A stretch of 13,615 bases of DNA from Lachnospiraceae bacterium (GCA_017958935.1 JAGDBR010000286.1:1-13615), one strand, 5' to 3'; counted from the stretch's first letter, positions 1-6,795 are shown. The notes: a model not told the origin generated them from the letters alone. Translations and numbers: made by a program.

Positions 1-403
1 CAAGACCGTTCTCGGAGAACGCGGACTGCGAGCGGCCGTAAGCGATCTGCAGGAACAGCTCGCGCATCGCCGTGTTGATCGCGTCGCAGACGAGGTCGGT
101 GTTCAGCGCTTCCAGGACCGTGCGGCCCGGAAGGATCTCCGCCGCCATCGCCGCGGAATGGGTCATGCCGGAGCAGCCGATCGTCTCGACGAGCGCTTCC
201 TGGATGACGCCTTCCTTAATATTCAGGGTCAGCTTGCAGGCGCCCTGCTGCGGCGCGCACCAGCCGATACCGTGTGTAAAACCGCTGATGTCTTTGACTT
301 CTTTCGCCTGTACCCAGTTCGCTTCCTCCGGGATCGGAGCCGCGCCGTGGTTCACACCCTGGGCGACAGGACACATCTCTTCTACTTCTTTTGTGTAGAT
401 CAT
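1..403 (-). CDS. NifU-like Fe-S cluster assembly scaffold protein (partial, C-terminus off the left edge)
   Basis: Only the first 134 residues are in the window. The start is ATG at 403-401, seven bases after a clear AAAGGAG. The visible part has cysteines at about C11, C49, C56, C77 and C106. They include the segment GWCAPQQGAC (47-56) and ETIGCSGMTHSAA (72-84), which resembles the cysteine-containing core of the NifU/IscU scaffold fold. I recognise this sequence type as a conserved clostridial protein usually annotated as an iron-sulfur cluster assembly scaffold. From memory it is commonly followed by a gene for a 'GGGtGRT' protein, which would lie outside this window. The role in Fe-S cluster assembly is inferred from the family; no catalytic residue can be assigned. 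It has its own strong promoter at 463-491. Confidence 0.85.
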   Translation of the reverse strand, partial: MIYTKEVEEMCPVAQGVNHGAAPIPEEANWVQAKEVKDISGFTHGIGWCAPQQGACKLTLNIKEGVIQEALVETIGCSGMTHSAAMAAEILPGRTVLEALNTDLVCDAINTAMRELFLQIAYGRSQSAFSENGL

Positions 404-462
404 ATCAATGCTCCTTTCATCCTATATGAAACAGACTCTGCGTCCAATGCTCATACACAGTT

Positions 463-491
463 ATTATCTTATAAAAGCGGGATTTTGTCAA
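463..491 (-). promoter_or_regulatory. Sigma-A promoter of the Fe-S scaffold gene
   Basis: On the minus strand TTGACA (491-486) is separated by exactly 17 bases from GATAAT (468-463). This is a near-consensus housekeeping promoter. Transcription would start near 456, giving a leader of about 50 bases before the ATG at 403. Confidence 0.8.
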
Positions 492-562
492 TCGAAGACT
501 GGGTGTACGCGGCGGGAATTGCAGGACGTGCCCGCGGGTTTTTCGACTTTCGGCCCGGTCTG

Positions 563-571
563 TGCTATAAT
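563..571 (+). promoter_or_regulatory. Extended -10 promoter of the DUF1294 gene
   Basis: The plus strand reads TGCTATAAT, a perfect extended -10 element, with the hexamer at 566-571. The -35 region is poor (TTCGAC or TCGACT around 542-548), as is common with extended -10 promoters. Predicted transcription start is near 578. The 5' leader would then carry the hairpin at 588-606. Confidence 0.6.
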
Positions 572-579
572 CGTTGTGG

Positions 580-606
580 AAAAAGAACGGGCGCCAAAGG
601 CGCCCG
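580..606 (-). terminator. Rho-independent terminator reading leftward, probably for the ABC/Mbeg1 operon
   Basis: Arms 588-595 and 599-606 (CGGGCGCC and GGCGCCCG) form a perfect 8-bp GC stem with a 3-base loop. On the minus strand the stem is followed directly by TTCTTTTT (587-580). On the plus strand it is followed by GAAAAAA, so it should terminate only leftward transcription. No other leftward terminator is visible between here and the stop codon at 919, so the ABC operon transcript probably ends here after crossing the DUF1294 gene. On the plus strand the same hairpin sits in the DUF1294 leader. Confidence 0.6.
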
Positions 607-639
607 GAAAAAATGTTCAAAATGTCTGGAGAAAAAGAG

Positions 640-912
640 ATGAAACCTTGGATGATCTACGTCATATTCCTGCTGATCATGTCGATTATCGCCCTGATCC
701 TTTACCGCGCCGATAAGACAAAAGCGCAAAAAGGCAAGTGGCGCATCAAGGAAGCCACGCTGCTCGCCGCCGGGTTCTTCGGCGGCGCCGCGGGCGCCCT
801 GCTCGGCATGAAGCTCTTCCGCCACAAAACGAAGCACTGGTACTTCTGGCTCGCCAACATTCTCGGCCTGATCCTCCAGGCCGCGGTGCTGTGGCTGCTT
901 TTAAAGCCCTGA
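640..912 (+). CDS. DUF1294 family small membrane protein
   Basis: This 90-residue protein matches the DUF1294 family (function unknown). It has an N-terminal transmembrane segment (about residues 4-20) and a basic stretch (RADKTKAQKGKWRIKE). A family-typical second half follows: two hydrophobic segments around the conserved GALLGMKLFRHKTKH region, ending in hydrophobic LWLLLKP. I chose ATG 640 rather than upstream in-frame ATGs (574, 613, 625) because GGAG at 628-631 lies eight bases before it. The upstream ATG at 574 also falls at or before the predicted transcription start. It is convergent with the Mbeg1-like gene, with six bases between stop codons and no terminator of its own. An alternative name in some annotations is 'YdzA/cold-shock-like membrane protein', which I cannot support here. 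Confidence 0.8.
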   Translation: MKPWMIYVIFLLIMSIIALILYRADKTKAQKGKWRIKEATLLAAGFFGGAAGALLGMKLFRHKTKHWYFWLANILGLILQAAVLWLLLKP

Positions 913-918
913 CCGGCC

Positions 919-2043
919 TCAGACCTCCTTCTCCTTGTCCAGCTTTGACAGCAGATAGTCCGCCGCGGTCTGGCCGCTGCTCTTCGCGAAGACCTTCACG
1001 ACCGAAAAGATCTCCTGCCGCCGTTCCTTCGGCAGCGCCCGGTAGGACGAAAGCATCGCTTCGCCGGTCTTCAGTTTCTGTCCGCCGAGCTCGCTCAGGC
1101 TGTTCGCGCCCGTCGCGCTGAACAGTTCGTAGACGGTGTCGAAAAACGTGCGGCGCGTCGGATCGTCCAGCTGTTCCAGCCAGGTGTCGAGCGACTTGTC
1201 GATCAGCTCGCCGGCCTTCGAGAATTCCGCCGGAACGAAACGGTTCTTCCGGACCTGCCAGCTGAAGCCGTCGTGCTGCGCCAGGCCGGACGCGTCGCTT
1301 AAGATCACGCGCGGCGCGGTCTTCGACGACAGGATGCGCCCGATGATCGAGGTGTCCGGAATGATGCTGACGATGCGCGGCAGGATCCGCCCGTAGCCCG
1401 GCAGCTCCACGATCTCGTGGCGCAGGCCGGGCCCGTCGTTCGTATAAACGGCTTCGATGCGGTCCTGCACGTTCTTTGCGCAGAAAGCCGCGGCGAAGAC
1501 CGCCAGATTGCCGCCCTTCGAATGCCCCAGGACGATCAGCCGCCGGTCCGGATAGGCCGCGCCGGCAGCGTCAAGATACGAGACCGCGTGGCTCTGCCCT
1601 TCCGTCTCGGTCTGGAAACTGAAATTGAAGTCTTCCTTCCAGCCTACGAGCGTACCGTCCGTGCCCCGGAAGGCGATGGCCGCGCTGCCGTCCGGCAGCA
1701 GGAAGGTCACGGCCGCCAGCTGCTTCTCCGTTTCCCGGTCTGTCTCGCTTAAGTAGCGGGCCAGGCAGGTGTCCCGGAAGCGCGCTCCCTTCAGCATCTC
1801 CTCCATCAAAAGCGGCGCCCGCGCCGTATAGGCCTTGTCCGCCAGGATCTCTTCTTTCGTATGCACACGGAAATAACGGCTGCAGACCTCCTGCAGCGGA
1901 ACCGGCGCACCGTCCTCCGGCACGATGCCGTCGAACTTCGCGTACGCCAGCTCCGACAGGATCAGATTGTCCACCTCGTTGAACGGGTCGACGGACAGCG
2001 GCACGTCGGACCGCCAGGAAAGATAGTCGAAAACGTTCGCCAT
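919..2043 (-). CDS. Mbeg1-like (DUF2974) alpha/beta-hydrolase fold protein
   Basis: This 374-residue protein has the N-terminus (MANVFDYLSWR) and overall layout of the Mbeg1-like/DUF2974 family of Bacillota. The family has a lipase-like alpha/beta-hydrolase fold of unknown substrate. Visible elements are AFRGTDG (124-130), resembling the region around the oxyanion strand of class 3 lipases, and the nucleophile elbow GHSKGG (173-178) with S175. IPD (228-230) and QHDGFSW (256-262) are candidates for the acid and the catalytic histidine (H257). It has no signal peptide, so it is probably cytoplasmic. It is the last gene of the ABC transporter operon, 14 bases after the permease stop, with its ribosome binding site (GGAAGGG) in that gap. 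The coupling suggests a job linked to the transporter, but this is inference. Confidence 0.85.
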   Translation of the reverse strand: MANVFDYLSWRSDVPLSVDPFNEVDNLILSELAYAKFDGIVPEDGAPVPLQEVCSRYFRVHTKEEILADKAYTARAPLLMEEMLKGARFRDTCLARYLSETDRETEKQLAAVTFLLPDGSAAIAFRGTDGTLVGWKEDFNFSFQTETEGQSHAVSYLDAAGAAYPDRRLIVLGHSKGGNLAVFAAAFCAKNVQDRIEAVYTNDGPGLRHEIVELPGYGRILPRIVSIIPDTSIIGRILSSKTAPRVILSDASGLAQHDGFSWQVRKNRFVPAEFSKAGELIDKSLDTWLEQLDDPTRRTFFDTVYELFSATGANSLSELGGQKLKTGEAMLSSYRALPKERRQEIFSVVKVFAKSSGQTAADYLLSKLDKEKEV

Positions 2044-2057
2044 GTCCCTTCCGCGCC

Positions 2058-3674
2058 TTACTGCGCGTATTGATAGGCTTCCCGGCCCGCGCCGTTCAGA
2101 TATTTCAGAAGCGGCACGCAGAGGGCGCAGAGGACCAGGATGACGAGCCCGATGTAGAGCGGCAGCCCGATCTTCAGGCCCAGGAAATATCCGCCCGCGA
2201 CGATCGCGGCCGCCAGGATCCAGCTGCCGAACAGGCAGACCGTGACGGGAAGTCCCTGCTTGATCGGGACGTTCTCATTCGTCCAGTTCAGGTTCACGTG
2301 CCTCAAGTCTTCGACCAGGCCCAGCAGCGCGAAGAAGAACATGAAGACGAACATCATCGCCATGCATTCCAGCAGCAGGAGCACGTTCATCTTCAGCGCG
2401 ATCCCGGCGCAGATCATGAAGATCACGGCCGGGATGCCGTCCAGCAGCATATGCACGGCGATCTTCGAAAAGAAGACCTCCCGCGCGGGGACCGGCAGGG
2501 TCTGCGCGATCCAGAGGCGCTGCCCTTCCGTCGAAACGGAGGCGGACGTGAACATGCCCATCGAGACCATGAACATCACGATCAGGGCCGCCATGGCCGG
2601 CAGCAGGACCGGCAGCAGCTGCTGCATGCCCAGCTGCGTCCCGAGCGTATCGAACACATCCCGCACCTGTCTGCCGAAGATCAGGACGGCGATGCCGCCC
2701 GCGATCAGGACGATCGCGCCGAGCCCCATGTTCATCACGTAGGCGACGCTCGCGAAGAAATGCTGGAATTCCTTGCTGATAAGCGTCTTCCGGACGGACC
2801 GCGCACGGACGGCGTCAGACGTGTAGGCGACGCGCTTCACTTTCTCTCCCCGCATCGTGACGGAGAAGAAGGTCTTCGACAGGACGAAGTACACGAGCCC
2901 AAACAGCACCGCGACGCCCGCCGTGAACAGCAGGAACGGGACGATCTCGCCCGCCGCGCCGGCGCCCATCAGGTAGAAGGGATACAGGTGGCTCTTCGTG
3001 AAATTGCCGACGAGCTCCGCGTTTTCCAGAAGTTCCTGGAAAATGTCGTTCGCTTTGATGCGGAACCAGATGAAGAAGCCGATCAGCAGCGTCAGGAAAA
3101 TGATCGTGAATATCTTTTTATTCCGTACGCGGGACGCCGCTTCCGCGACGATCCAGCCCAGGATGCAGGCGACCGCCGTGATCAGCGCGCCGATCACGAA
3201 CATCATCAGGAAGCTGCAGATCACGCCGGAGACTGTCGCGAAACCGCTGAACCAGTAGAACAGCATGCCCGGAAGCCAGCCGATGCTGCCGTAGATCAGG
3301 CTCAGGATGTAGACCACGAGCACGCGCGTGAACAGGATCTTCCAGGGCGCGATCGGCAGCGAAAGGAGCATCTCGTTGTCCTTCGCGCGGTACAGCAGCG
3401 CATAGGTCGTGTAGATCGAACCGATGATGCCGTAGAACAGGGAAATGTAACCCATCACGATGAAATAGATCCAGGCCTTCCCTGCCGCGAACATATCCGG
3501 GCCCATAAGGAAGCACATCAGCAGCGTCAGCCCGGCCATCAGAAGATAAGTGAAAACGTAAAGGACGGCAAGTCCGATGATCGAACCGCGCGACCGTTTC
3601 TTCCCGGCCTTCGAGTTCTGGAAGAACATGGTCCCGAGGCTCTGCCAGTCCTTTCGGATCAAGGCTTTTAACAT
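2058..3674 (-). CDS. ABC transporter permease, large polytopic (putative exporter)
   Basis: This 538-residue integral membrane protein has about a dozen hydrophobic segments. Examples lie at roughly 32-58, 67-95, 113-142, 148-176, 188-207, 230-267, 313-335, 353-378 and 408-458, with two more near the C-terminus. The N-terminus is basic and cytoplasmic-looking (MLKALIRKDWQSLG, then KAGKKRSRGS), as in ABC-2-type exporter subunits. The length is typical of the two-repeat exporter permeases of Bacillota that pair with a single small ATPase. The start lies one base after the ATPase stop codon. GGAGG, six bases before the ATG, lies inside the end of the ATPase gene, so translation is probably coupled. 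The substrate cannot be told from sequence. The 533-residue open frame on the opposite strand is a compositional shadow. Confidence 0.88.
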   Translation of the reverse strand: MLKALIRKDWQSLGTMFFQNSKAGKKRSRGSIIGLAVLYVFTYLLMAGLTLLMCFLMGPDMFAAGKAWIYFIVMGYISLFYGIIGSIYTTYALLYRAKDNEMLLSLPIAPWKILFTRVLVVYILSLIYGSIGWLPGMLFYWFSGFATVSGVICSFLMMFVIGALITAVACILGWIVAEAASRVRNKKIFTIIFLTLLIGFFIWFRIKANDIFQELLENAELVGNFTKSHLYPFYLMGAGAAGEIVPFLLFTAGVAVLFGLVYFVLSKTFFSVTMRGEKVKRVAYTSDAVRARSVRKTLISKEFQHFFASVAYVMNMGLGAIVLIAGGIAVLIFGRQVRDVFDTLGTQLGMQQLLPVLLPAMAALIVMFMVSMGMFTSASVSTEGQRLWIAQTLPVPAREVFFSKIAVHMLLDGIPAVIFMICAGIALKMNVLLLLECMAMMFVFMFFFALLGLVEDLRHVNLNWTNENVPIKQGLPVTVCLFGSWILAAAIVAGGYFLGLKIGLPLYIGLVILVLCALCVPLLKYLNGAGREAYQYAQ

Positions 3675-3675
3675 C

Positions 3676-4380
3676 TTACGCCTCCAGTTCCAGGAAGACG
3701 GATTCGAGCGATTCGTCGCCCTTCACTTCCTCCATCGTTCCCGATTTGATCAGTCTGCCGTCTTTAATGATCGCGACCTTGTCGCAGAGCTTTTCGGCGA
3801 CGTCCAGGACGTGCGTCGAGAAGAAGATCGCGCCGCCTTCGTCGCAGAGCTCGCGCATGAAGCCCTTCAGCAGGAAGGCCGCCTTCGGATCCAGGCCGAC
3901 GAACGGCTCGTCCAGCAGCATCAGCTTCGGCGCGTGCATGAGCCCGGCCGTCACGGCAAGCTTCTGCTTCATGCCGTGCGAGTAGGAGCTCACGGGCTGC
4001 GCCAGGACGTCGCGGATCTCGAACGCCTCGGCGTATCTGTCGATCCGCTTCTTGCGCTCCTCCGTGTCCACGCGGAAGATGTCGCCGATAAAATTCAGAT
4101 AGCCGATGCCGGTCATGAAGTCATAGATGTCGGGGTTGTCGGGGATGTAGGCCAGTTTCGACTTGCACAGGACCGGATCCTGCTTCACGGACACGTTGTC
4201 GATGAAGATGTCGCCTTCGTTGAAGCGCAGGATGCCGGCGCAGGATTTCAGCGTCGTCGTCTTGCCGGCGCCGTTGTGGCCGATGAAGCCGTAGATCTCG
4301 CCGGGGCGGATCTCCAGGCTCAGGTCATCGACTGCCTTTTTCGAATCGTACGTTTTCGTCAGGTGTTCGATTCTTAACAT
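3676..4380 (-). CDS. ABC transporter ATP-binding protein (ABC-2 exporter type)
   Basis: This 234-residue nucleotide-binding subunit is complete, with all expected motifs. The Walker A is GHNGAGKTTT (34-43, K40), and the Q-loop region is around 76-80, where AYIPDNP replaces the usual glutamine. The signature is SYSHGMKQK (132-140), a variant of LSGGQ common in ABC-2 exporters. The Walker B is LMLLDEP (153-159, catalytic E158), the D-loop is GLDP, and the switch histidine is H190 in FFSTHV. It should power the permease encoded directly downstream (one-base gap). ATG 4380 is preceded by AAAGGAG seven bases upstream (4388-4394). A hairpin at 4402-4418 sits just upstream of that site. Confidence 0.93.
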   Translation of the reverse strand: MLRIEHLTKTYDSKKAVDDLSLEIRPGEIYGFIGHNGAGKTTTLKSCAGILRFNEGDIFIDNVSVKQDPVLCKSKLAYIPDNPDIYDFMTGIGYLNFIGDIFRVDTEERKKRIDRYAEAFEIRDVLAQPVSSYSHGMKQKLAVTAGLMHAPKLMLLDEPFVGLDPKAAFLLKGFMRELCDEGGAIFFSTHVLDVAEKLCDKVAIIKDGRLIKSGTMEEVKGDESLESVFLELEA

Positions 4381-4401
4381 GATGGTTCTCCTTTATTCTT
4401 C

Positions 4402-4418
4402 AGACGGATGCACCGTCT
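4402..4418 (-). promoter_or_regulatory. Small hairpin in the ABC operon leader
   Basis: AGACGG (4402-4407) and CCGTCT (4413-4418) are perfect inverted 6-base arms around a 5-base loop. The element ends eight bases upstream of the AAAGGAG of the ABC ATPase gene. If the promoter at 4431-4459 is used, the hairpin is wholly within the leader and could stabilise the mRNA end or affect ribosome access. No T-run follows, so it is not a terminator. Confidence 0.4.
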
Positions 4419-4430
4419 CATTGTACTTTG

Positions 4431-4459
4431 AGCATAGCACGGGAACGCCCTCGTTTCCA
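4431..4459 (-). promoter_or_regulatory. Candidate promoter of the ABC/Mbeg1 operon
   Basis: On the minus strand TGGAAA (4459-4454) lies 17 bases before TATGCT (4436-4431), which carries the extended TGC motif directly upstream. Transcription would start near 4424. A competing -10 match, TACAAT (4425-4420), lacks a recognisable -35. Read-through from the membrane protein gene upstream is also possible, because I see no good terminator between 4381 and 4493. Confidence 0.4.
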
Positions 4460-4493
4460 CCGCGCAAAAGGCGGGATAGACGGGGCTATTCCC

Positions 4494-5015
4494 TCATTTG
4501 ACCCGGTCTTCCTGCTTTTTGCGGATCAGGTAACAGACGAGCGGGACCGCCGCCGCGGCAAGGATCAGGCCCGGATAGCGGCTCAGGAAAAGCTCCTGCA
4601 CGCAGTCGCCGAAGGTATACGGCAGGTCGTGCGCGAAATTGTACGCGACGCGCGTCACCGCGGTCACGATGCAGCCCGAGAGGACGCCGAGCAGCGCGGC
4701 CGGGAACGCCGCGTTCAGGTACGAGAAGCAAAGCCCCGTCACGAGTCCCGTCACCGCGAGCGACAGGGCCTGCACCGGATAATCCGGCACGAAGGGGCTG
4801 TTCCAGTAGATGAAGTAGAGACAGACCGGGATCAGTATGCCGAGCAGCACCGCGGCCGGCGTGTTCAAAAAGACCGCGGCCGTGACCACTGCCACGAGCG
4901 CCGGCGCGAAGAGCGCGGCATAGCGGGCCGCCGGTTCCGGCAGCATCGACAGGACGAGGACGAGGGCGAGCAGGATCACGCCCGTCAGGATTTGCATCAG
5001 ATAACGTCGTTTCAT
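4494..5015 (-). CDS. Six-helix integral membrane protein, ECF S-component-like by appearance
   Basis: This 173-residue hydrophobic protein begins MKRRYLMQILTG. Six hydrophobic segments can be marked, and the C-terminus is charged (YLIRKKQEDRVK): ILTGVILLALVLVLSML; YAALFAPALVAVVTAAVFL; VLLGILIPVCLYFIYW; ALSLAVTGLVTGLCFSYL; AALLGVLSGCIVTAVTRV; and YPGLILAAAAVPLVCYLI. The size, six helices and late FPG-like YPG turn resemble substrate-binding S-components of ECF vitamin transporters. I do not recognise a specific family, so this is tentative. I chose ATG 5015. The alternative ATG 5024 overlaps the -10 hexamer of the best promoter, and the longer start at 5051 lies inside its -35. No proper Shine-Dalgarno precedes 5015, which fits a leaderless mRNA. 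It diverges from the lipoprotein gene. Confidence 0.75.
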   Translation of the reverse strand: MKRRYLMQILTGVILLALVLVLSMLPEPAARYAALFAPALVAVVTAAVFLNTPAAVLLGILIPVCLYFIYWNSPFVPDYPVQALSLAVTGLVTGLCFSYLNAAFPAALLGVLSGCIVTAVTRVAYNFAHDLPYTFGDCVQELFLSRYPGLILAAAAVPLVCYLIRKKQEDRVK

Positions 5016-5022
5016 GGTATCC

Positions 5023-5051
5023 ATTCTAACAGAGCGCACGGCCCGGGGCAA
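5023..5051 (-). promoter_or_regulatory. Promoter of the six-helix membrane protein gene, placing +1 at or next to the ATG
   Basis: On the minus strand TTGCCC (5051-5046) is followed after exactly 17 bases by TAGAAT (5028-5023). A start seven to eight bases downstream falls at 5016-5015, which is the first base of, or one base before, the ATG of the membrane protein. The spacing is ideal and the hexamers match 4/6 and 5/6. Confidence 0.55.
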
Positions 5052-5082
5052 GTGTTTTCGGCGGTATCATTCGGGCGGACAG

Positions 5083-5117
5083 TTGCGCCGACAGATAAGA
5101 TATGATATGGTATATAT
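5083..5117 (+). promoter_or_regulatory. Promoter region of the lipoprotein gene
   Basis: An AT-rich block follows several -35-like hexamers. One pairing is TTGCGC (5083-5088), 17 bases, TATGGT (5106-5111). Another is CCGACA (5088-5093), 17 bases, TATATA (5111-5116). I cannot decide between them. Either gives a leader of about 70-80 bases. Confidence 0.45.
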
Positions 5118-5127
5118 ACAGAAGTGT

Positions 5128-5141
5128 TGCTTGCGCAAGCA
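5128..5141 (+). promoter_or_regulatory. Perfect 14-base palindrome just downstream of the lipoprotein promoter
   Basis: TGCTTGCGCAAGCA reads the same on both strands and lies roughly 10-25 bases after the predicted transcription start. This is a usual place for a repressor operator. In RNA it could also form a short hairpin. A second inverted repeat follows at 5149-5163 (CCGCAT, GAC, ATGCGG). Neither has a T-run. The function is inferred from position only. Confidence 0.4.
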
Positions 5142-5195
5142 GAAAACACCGCATGACATGCGGGATGAAAAATGACGGAGGATCAGGACCCTATC

Positions 5196-6065
5196 ATGAA
5201 AAGAATGACAGCAATCATCGCACCGATACTCGCTTTCGCTCTCGTCCTTTCCGGATGCGGAGCCGAATCCGGCACCTCGAAGGCGCCGGCGCCGTCCACG
5301 CCTGCCCAGCAGGAAAACACCGGTTCTCAGCAAGAGCCCCCTTACGTCCCTGATGATACGATCCCGGAGCCCTGGACACTGGATTATCAGTCGGCGCTGC
5401 TCGACAAGATCCCTTTCTCTGTCGATCTGGGCGCCGGCTGGGAATACCGCGATCTGTCGGCCAACGGCGTGTCCCGGCGGGTCACCGTGACGTATGAAAT
5501 GGATTCTTCCGTGATCCCGACCGATCCCTGCTATACGTATTTCAGGGTCGACATTCTGGGCGAAGGGATGTACGCCGAGACCGTTGCGGTCGGCAGAGCG
5601 TTCTTTACGGACGCCGTCACCGCCTACGTGAGGAGCGAAGACCCCGACCGGATCGACATGGAACTGTTTGAAAGAGATTTCAACGCGTCCGCGTTCAAGG
5701 GAAAGGATAAGGACTATGTCGTGATCAGCGTTCCTGCAGGCTGGGAACAGAACACCGCGACCATGGTGATCGCGACGGCCGACGGAAAGCTGCTTGCCGA
5801 TACCGAGGTCGATAAATCCCATCAGGTGACCCTGCAGGGCGACGATACGGGAAAATACATGGACTTCTCCAAAAACACCAACTTCTTCAGCTTCAGCGAA
5901 GACTCGATCACCTACCTTCAGGTCTTCCAGCGGGTCGACGGCGTCACCTACCTGAAGGAGTATTCCCTGACGATCGACAACGACGAGATCACGTCGACGG
6001 AGACGGGAAAGACCTACACGACCACCGATACGGTTCCGGATCTGCCGGGAATCGCGGTCCACTGA
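5196..6065 (+). CDS. Secreted lipoprotein of unknown function
   Basis: This 289-residue protein has a textbook lipoprotein signal: basic n-region MKRM, hydrophobic IIAPILAFALVL and lipobox LSGC with the lipidated Cys at 21. A low-complexity linker rich in Ser, Pro, Ala and Gln follows (about residues 22-45) and would tether the domain to the outer face of the membrane. The remaining 240 or so residues alternate short beta-like stretches with Asp/Thr-rich turns. I recognise no known domain. I chose ATG 5196 over ATG 5172 because it starts directly at the signal peptide and has AGGA seven bases upstream; 5172 would add a charged MTEDQDPI. It is a single-gene unit, closed by the terminator at 6151-6199. 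Confidence 0.82.
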   Translation: MKRMTAIIAPILAFALVLSGCGAESGTSKAPAPSTPAQQENTGSQQEPPYVPDDTIPEPWTLDYQSALLDKIPFSVDLGAGWEYRDLSANGVSRRVTVTYEMDSSVIPTDPCYTYFRVDILGEGMYAETVAVGRAFFTDAVTAYVRSEDPDRIDMELFERDFNASAFKGKDKDYVVISVPAGWEQNTATMVIATADGKLLADTEVDKSHQVTLQGDDTGKYMDFSKNTNFFSFSEDSITYLQVFQRVDGVTYLKEYSLTIDNDEITSTETGKTYTTTDTVPDLPGIAVH

Positions 6066-6150
6066 GGTTCTTCCGGACGATACGGAAGCCGTCGCGTACG
6101 CTGCGCTGTTCATGCGTCCGGGTTTTGCGTGTCAGCCGAATCTCACGCAA

Positions 6151-6199
6151 AAAAGACACCGGCCAGCCCTTTTTCGGGGGAAGCCGGTGTCTTTCTTTT
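6151..6199. terminator. Bidirectional rho-independent terminator between the lipoprotein gene and rplT
   Basis: AAAGACACCGGC (6152-6163) pairs perfectly with GCCGGTGTCTTT (6183-6194) around a 19-base loop. On the plus strand CTTTTC follows, ending the lipoprotein transcript. On the minus strand the stem is followed by TTTTTTGCG, ending the infC-rpmI-rplT transcript about 40 bases after the rplT stop codon. Confidence 0.85.
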
Positions 6200-6233
6200 C
6201 AGGCGCTGTTTCGCAGCGCGTCCTTCGGGTCTC

Positions 6234-6587
6234 TTACAGATTGTTCTTCGCGGTCTCGACAAGGCCCTTGAAGCCTTCCGGATCGTTGACCGCCATGTCC
6301 GCCAGGACCTTGCGGTTCAGGACGACGTTCGCCTGCTTTAAGCCGAACATGAATCTGGAATAGGACAGACCGTTCATACGGCACGCGGCGTTGATACGTG
6401 CGATCCAGAGCTGTCTGAACTGGCGCTTGCGCTCTTTGCGGCCGGCATAAGCGGACGTCAGCGCACGCATGACGGACTGCTTCGCGACACGGTACTGTTT
6501 GGAACGGGAGCCTCTGAAACCCTTCGCAAGCTTCAGAACACGATTGTGCTTCTTCTTGGCATTTAAGCCGCCTTTGATTCTAGCCAT
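6234..6587 (-). CDS. rplT: 50S ribosomal protein L20
   Basis: This 117-residue protein has the full L20 sequence. It begins with MARIKGGLNAKKKHN, followed by KLAKGFRGSRSKQYRVAKQ, the conserved basic YAGRKERKRQFRQLWIARIN, and NGLSYSRFM, and ends in a compact C-terminal domain. L20 binds 23S rRNA early in 50S assembly. In Bacillota it also represses its own operon by binding a leader that mimics its rRNA site. It is the last gene of infC-rpmI-rplT. A strong AAGGAGG eight bases before the ATG overlaps the rpmI stop codon, so the two genes are closely coupled. The length is normal. Confidence 0.98.
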   Translation of the reverse strand: MARIKGGLNAKKKHNRVLKLAKGFRGSRSKQYRVAKQSVMRALTSAYAGRKERKRQFRQLWIARINAACRMNGLSYSRFMFGLKQANVVLNRKVLADMAVNDPEGFKGLVETAKNNL

Positions 6588-6600
6588 GACTCACCCCTCC

Positions 6601-6795
6601 TTATAAATACGGCAGAACCTTTTTCATATTGAGGTTCGCATGATCGACAAGCGTGGACTTTCTCAAGTTCCTCTTCCGCTTCGTGGACTTCTTCGTTAAG
6701 ATATGGCTCTTATTCGCCTTCATACGCGTTAACTGACCCGTACCGGTCTTCTTGAAACGCTTCGCTGCTGCGCGCTTGGTCTTTACCTTCGGCAT
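6601..6795 (-). CDS. rpmI: 50S ribosomal protein L35
   Basis: This is a 64-residue, very basic protein with the typical L35 start ([20 protein letters not shown]), the internal [12 protein letters not shown] and the ending LPYL. It is a component of the large ribosomal subunit. It lies between infC (18 bases upstream) and rplT (13 bases downstream), the standard bacterial order. GGAGG sits about eight to nine bases before the ATG. Confidence 0.98.
   Translation of the reverse strand: MPKVKTKRAAAKRFKKTGTGQLTRMKANKSHILTKKSTKRKRNLRKSTLVDHANLNMKKVLPYL

Noticed and set aside
2070..3671. 533-residue open frame on the plus strand
   Set aside because: It is antisense to the ABC permease. Its composition is full of Arg, Asp, Gln and His, as expected from reading GC-rich hydrophobic codons backwards, with no domains and no ribosome binding site.
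4437..4493. Possible terminator after the six-helix membrane protein gene
   Set aside because: Only short or bulged stems (for example GGAAACG/CGTTCC) without a T-run are present, so I do not call one.
5067..6113. 348-residue open frame on the minus strand
   Set aside because: It is antisense to the lipoprotein gene, which has a proper signal peptide and binding site; the antisense product is Arg/His/Gly-rich without domains.
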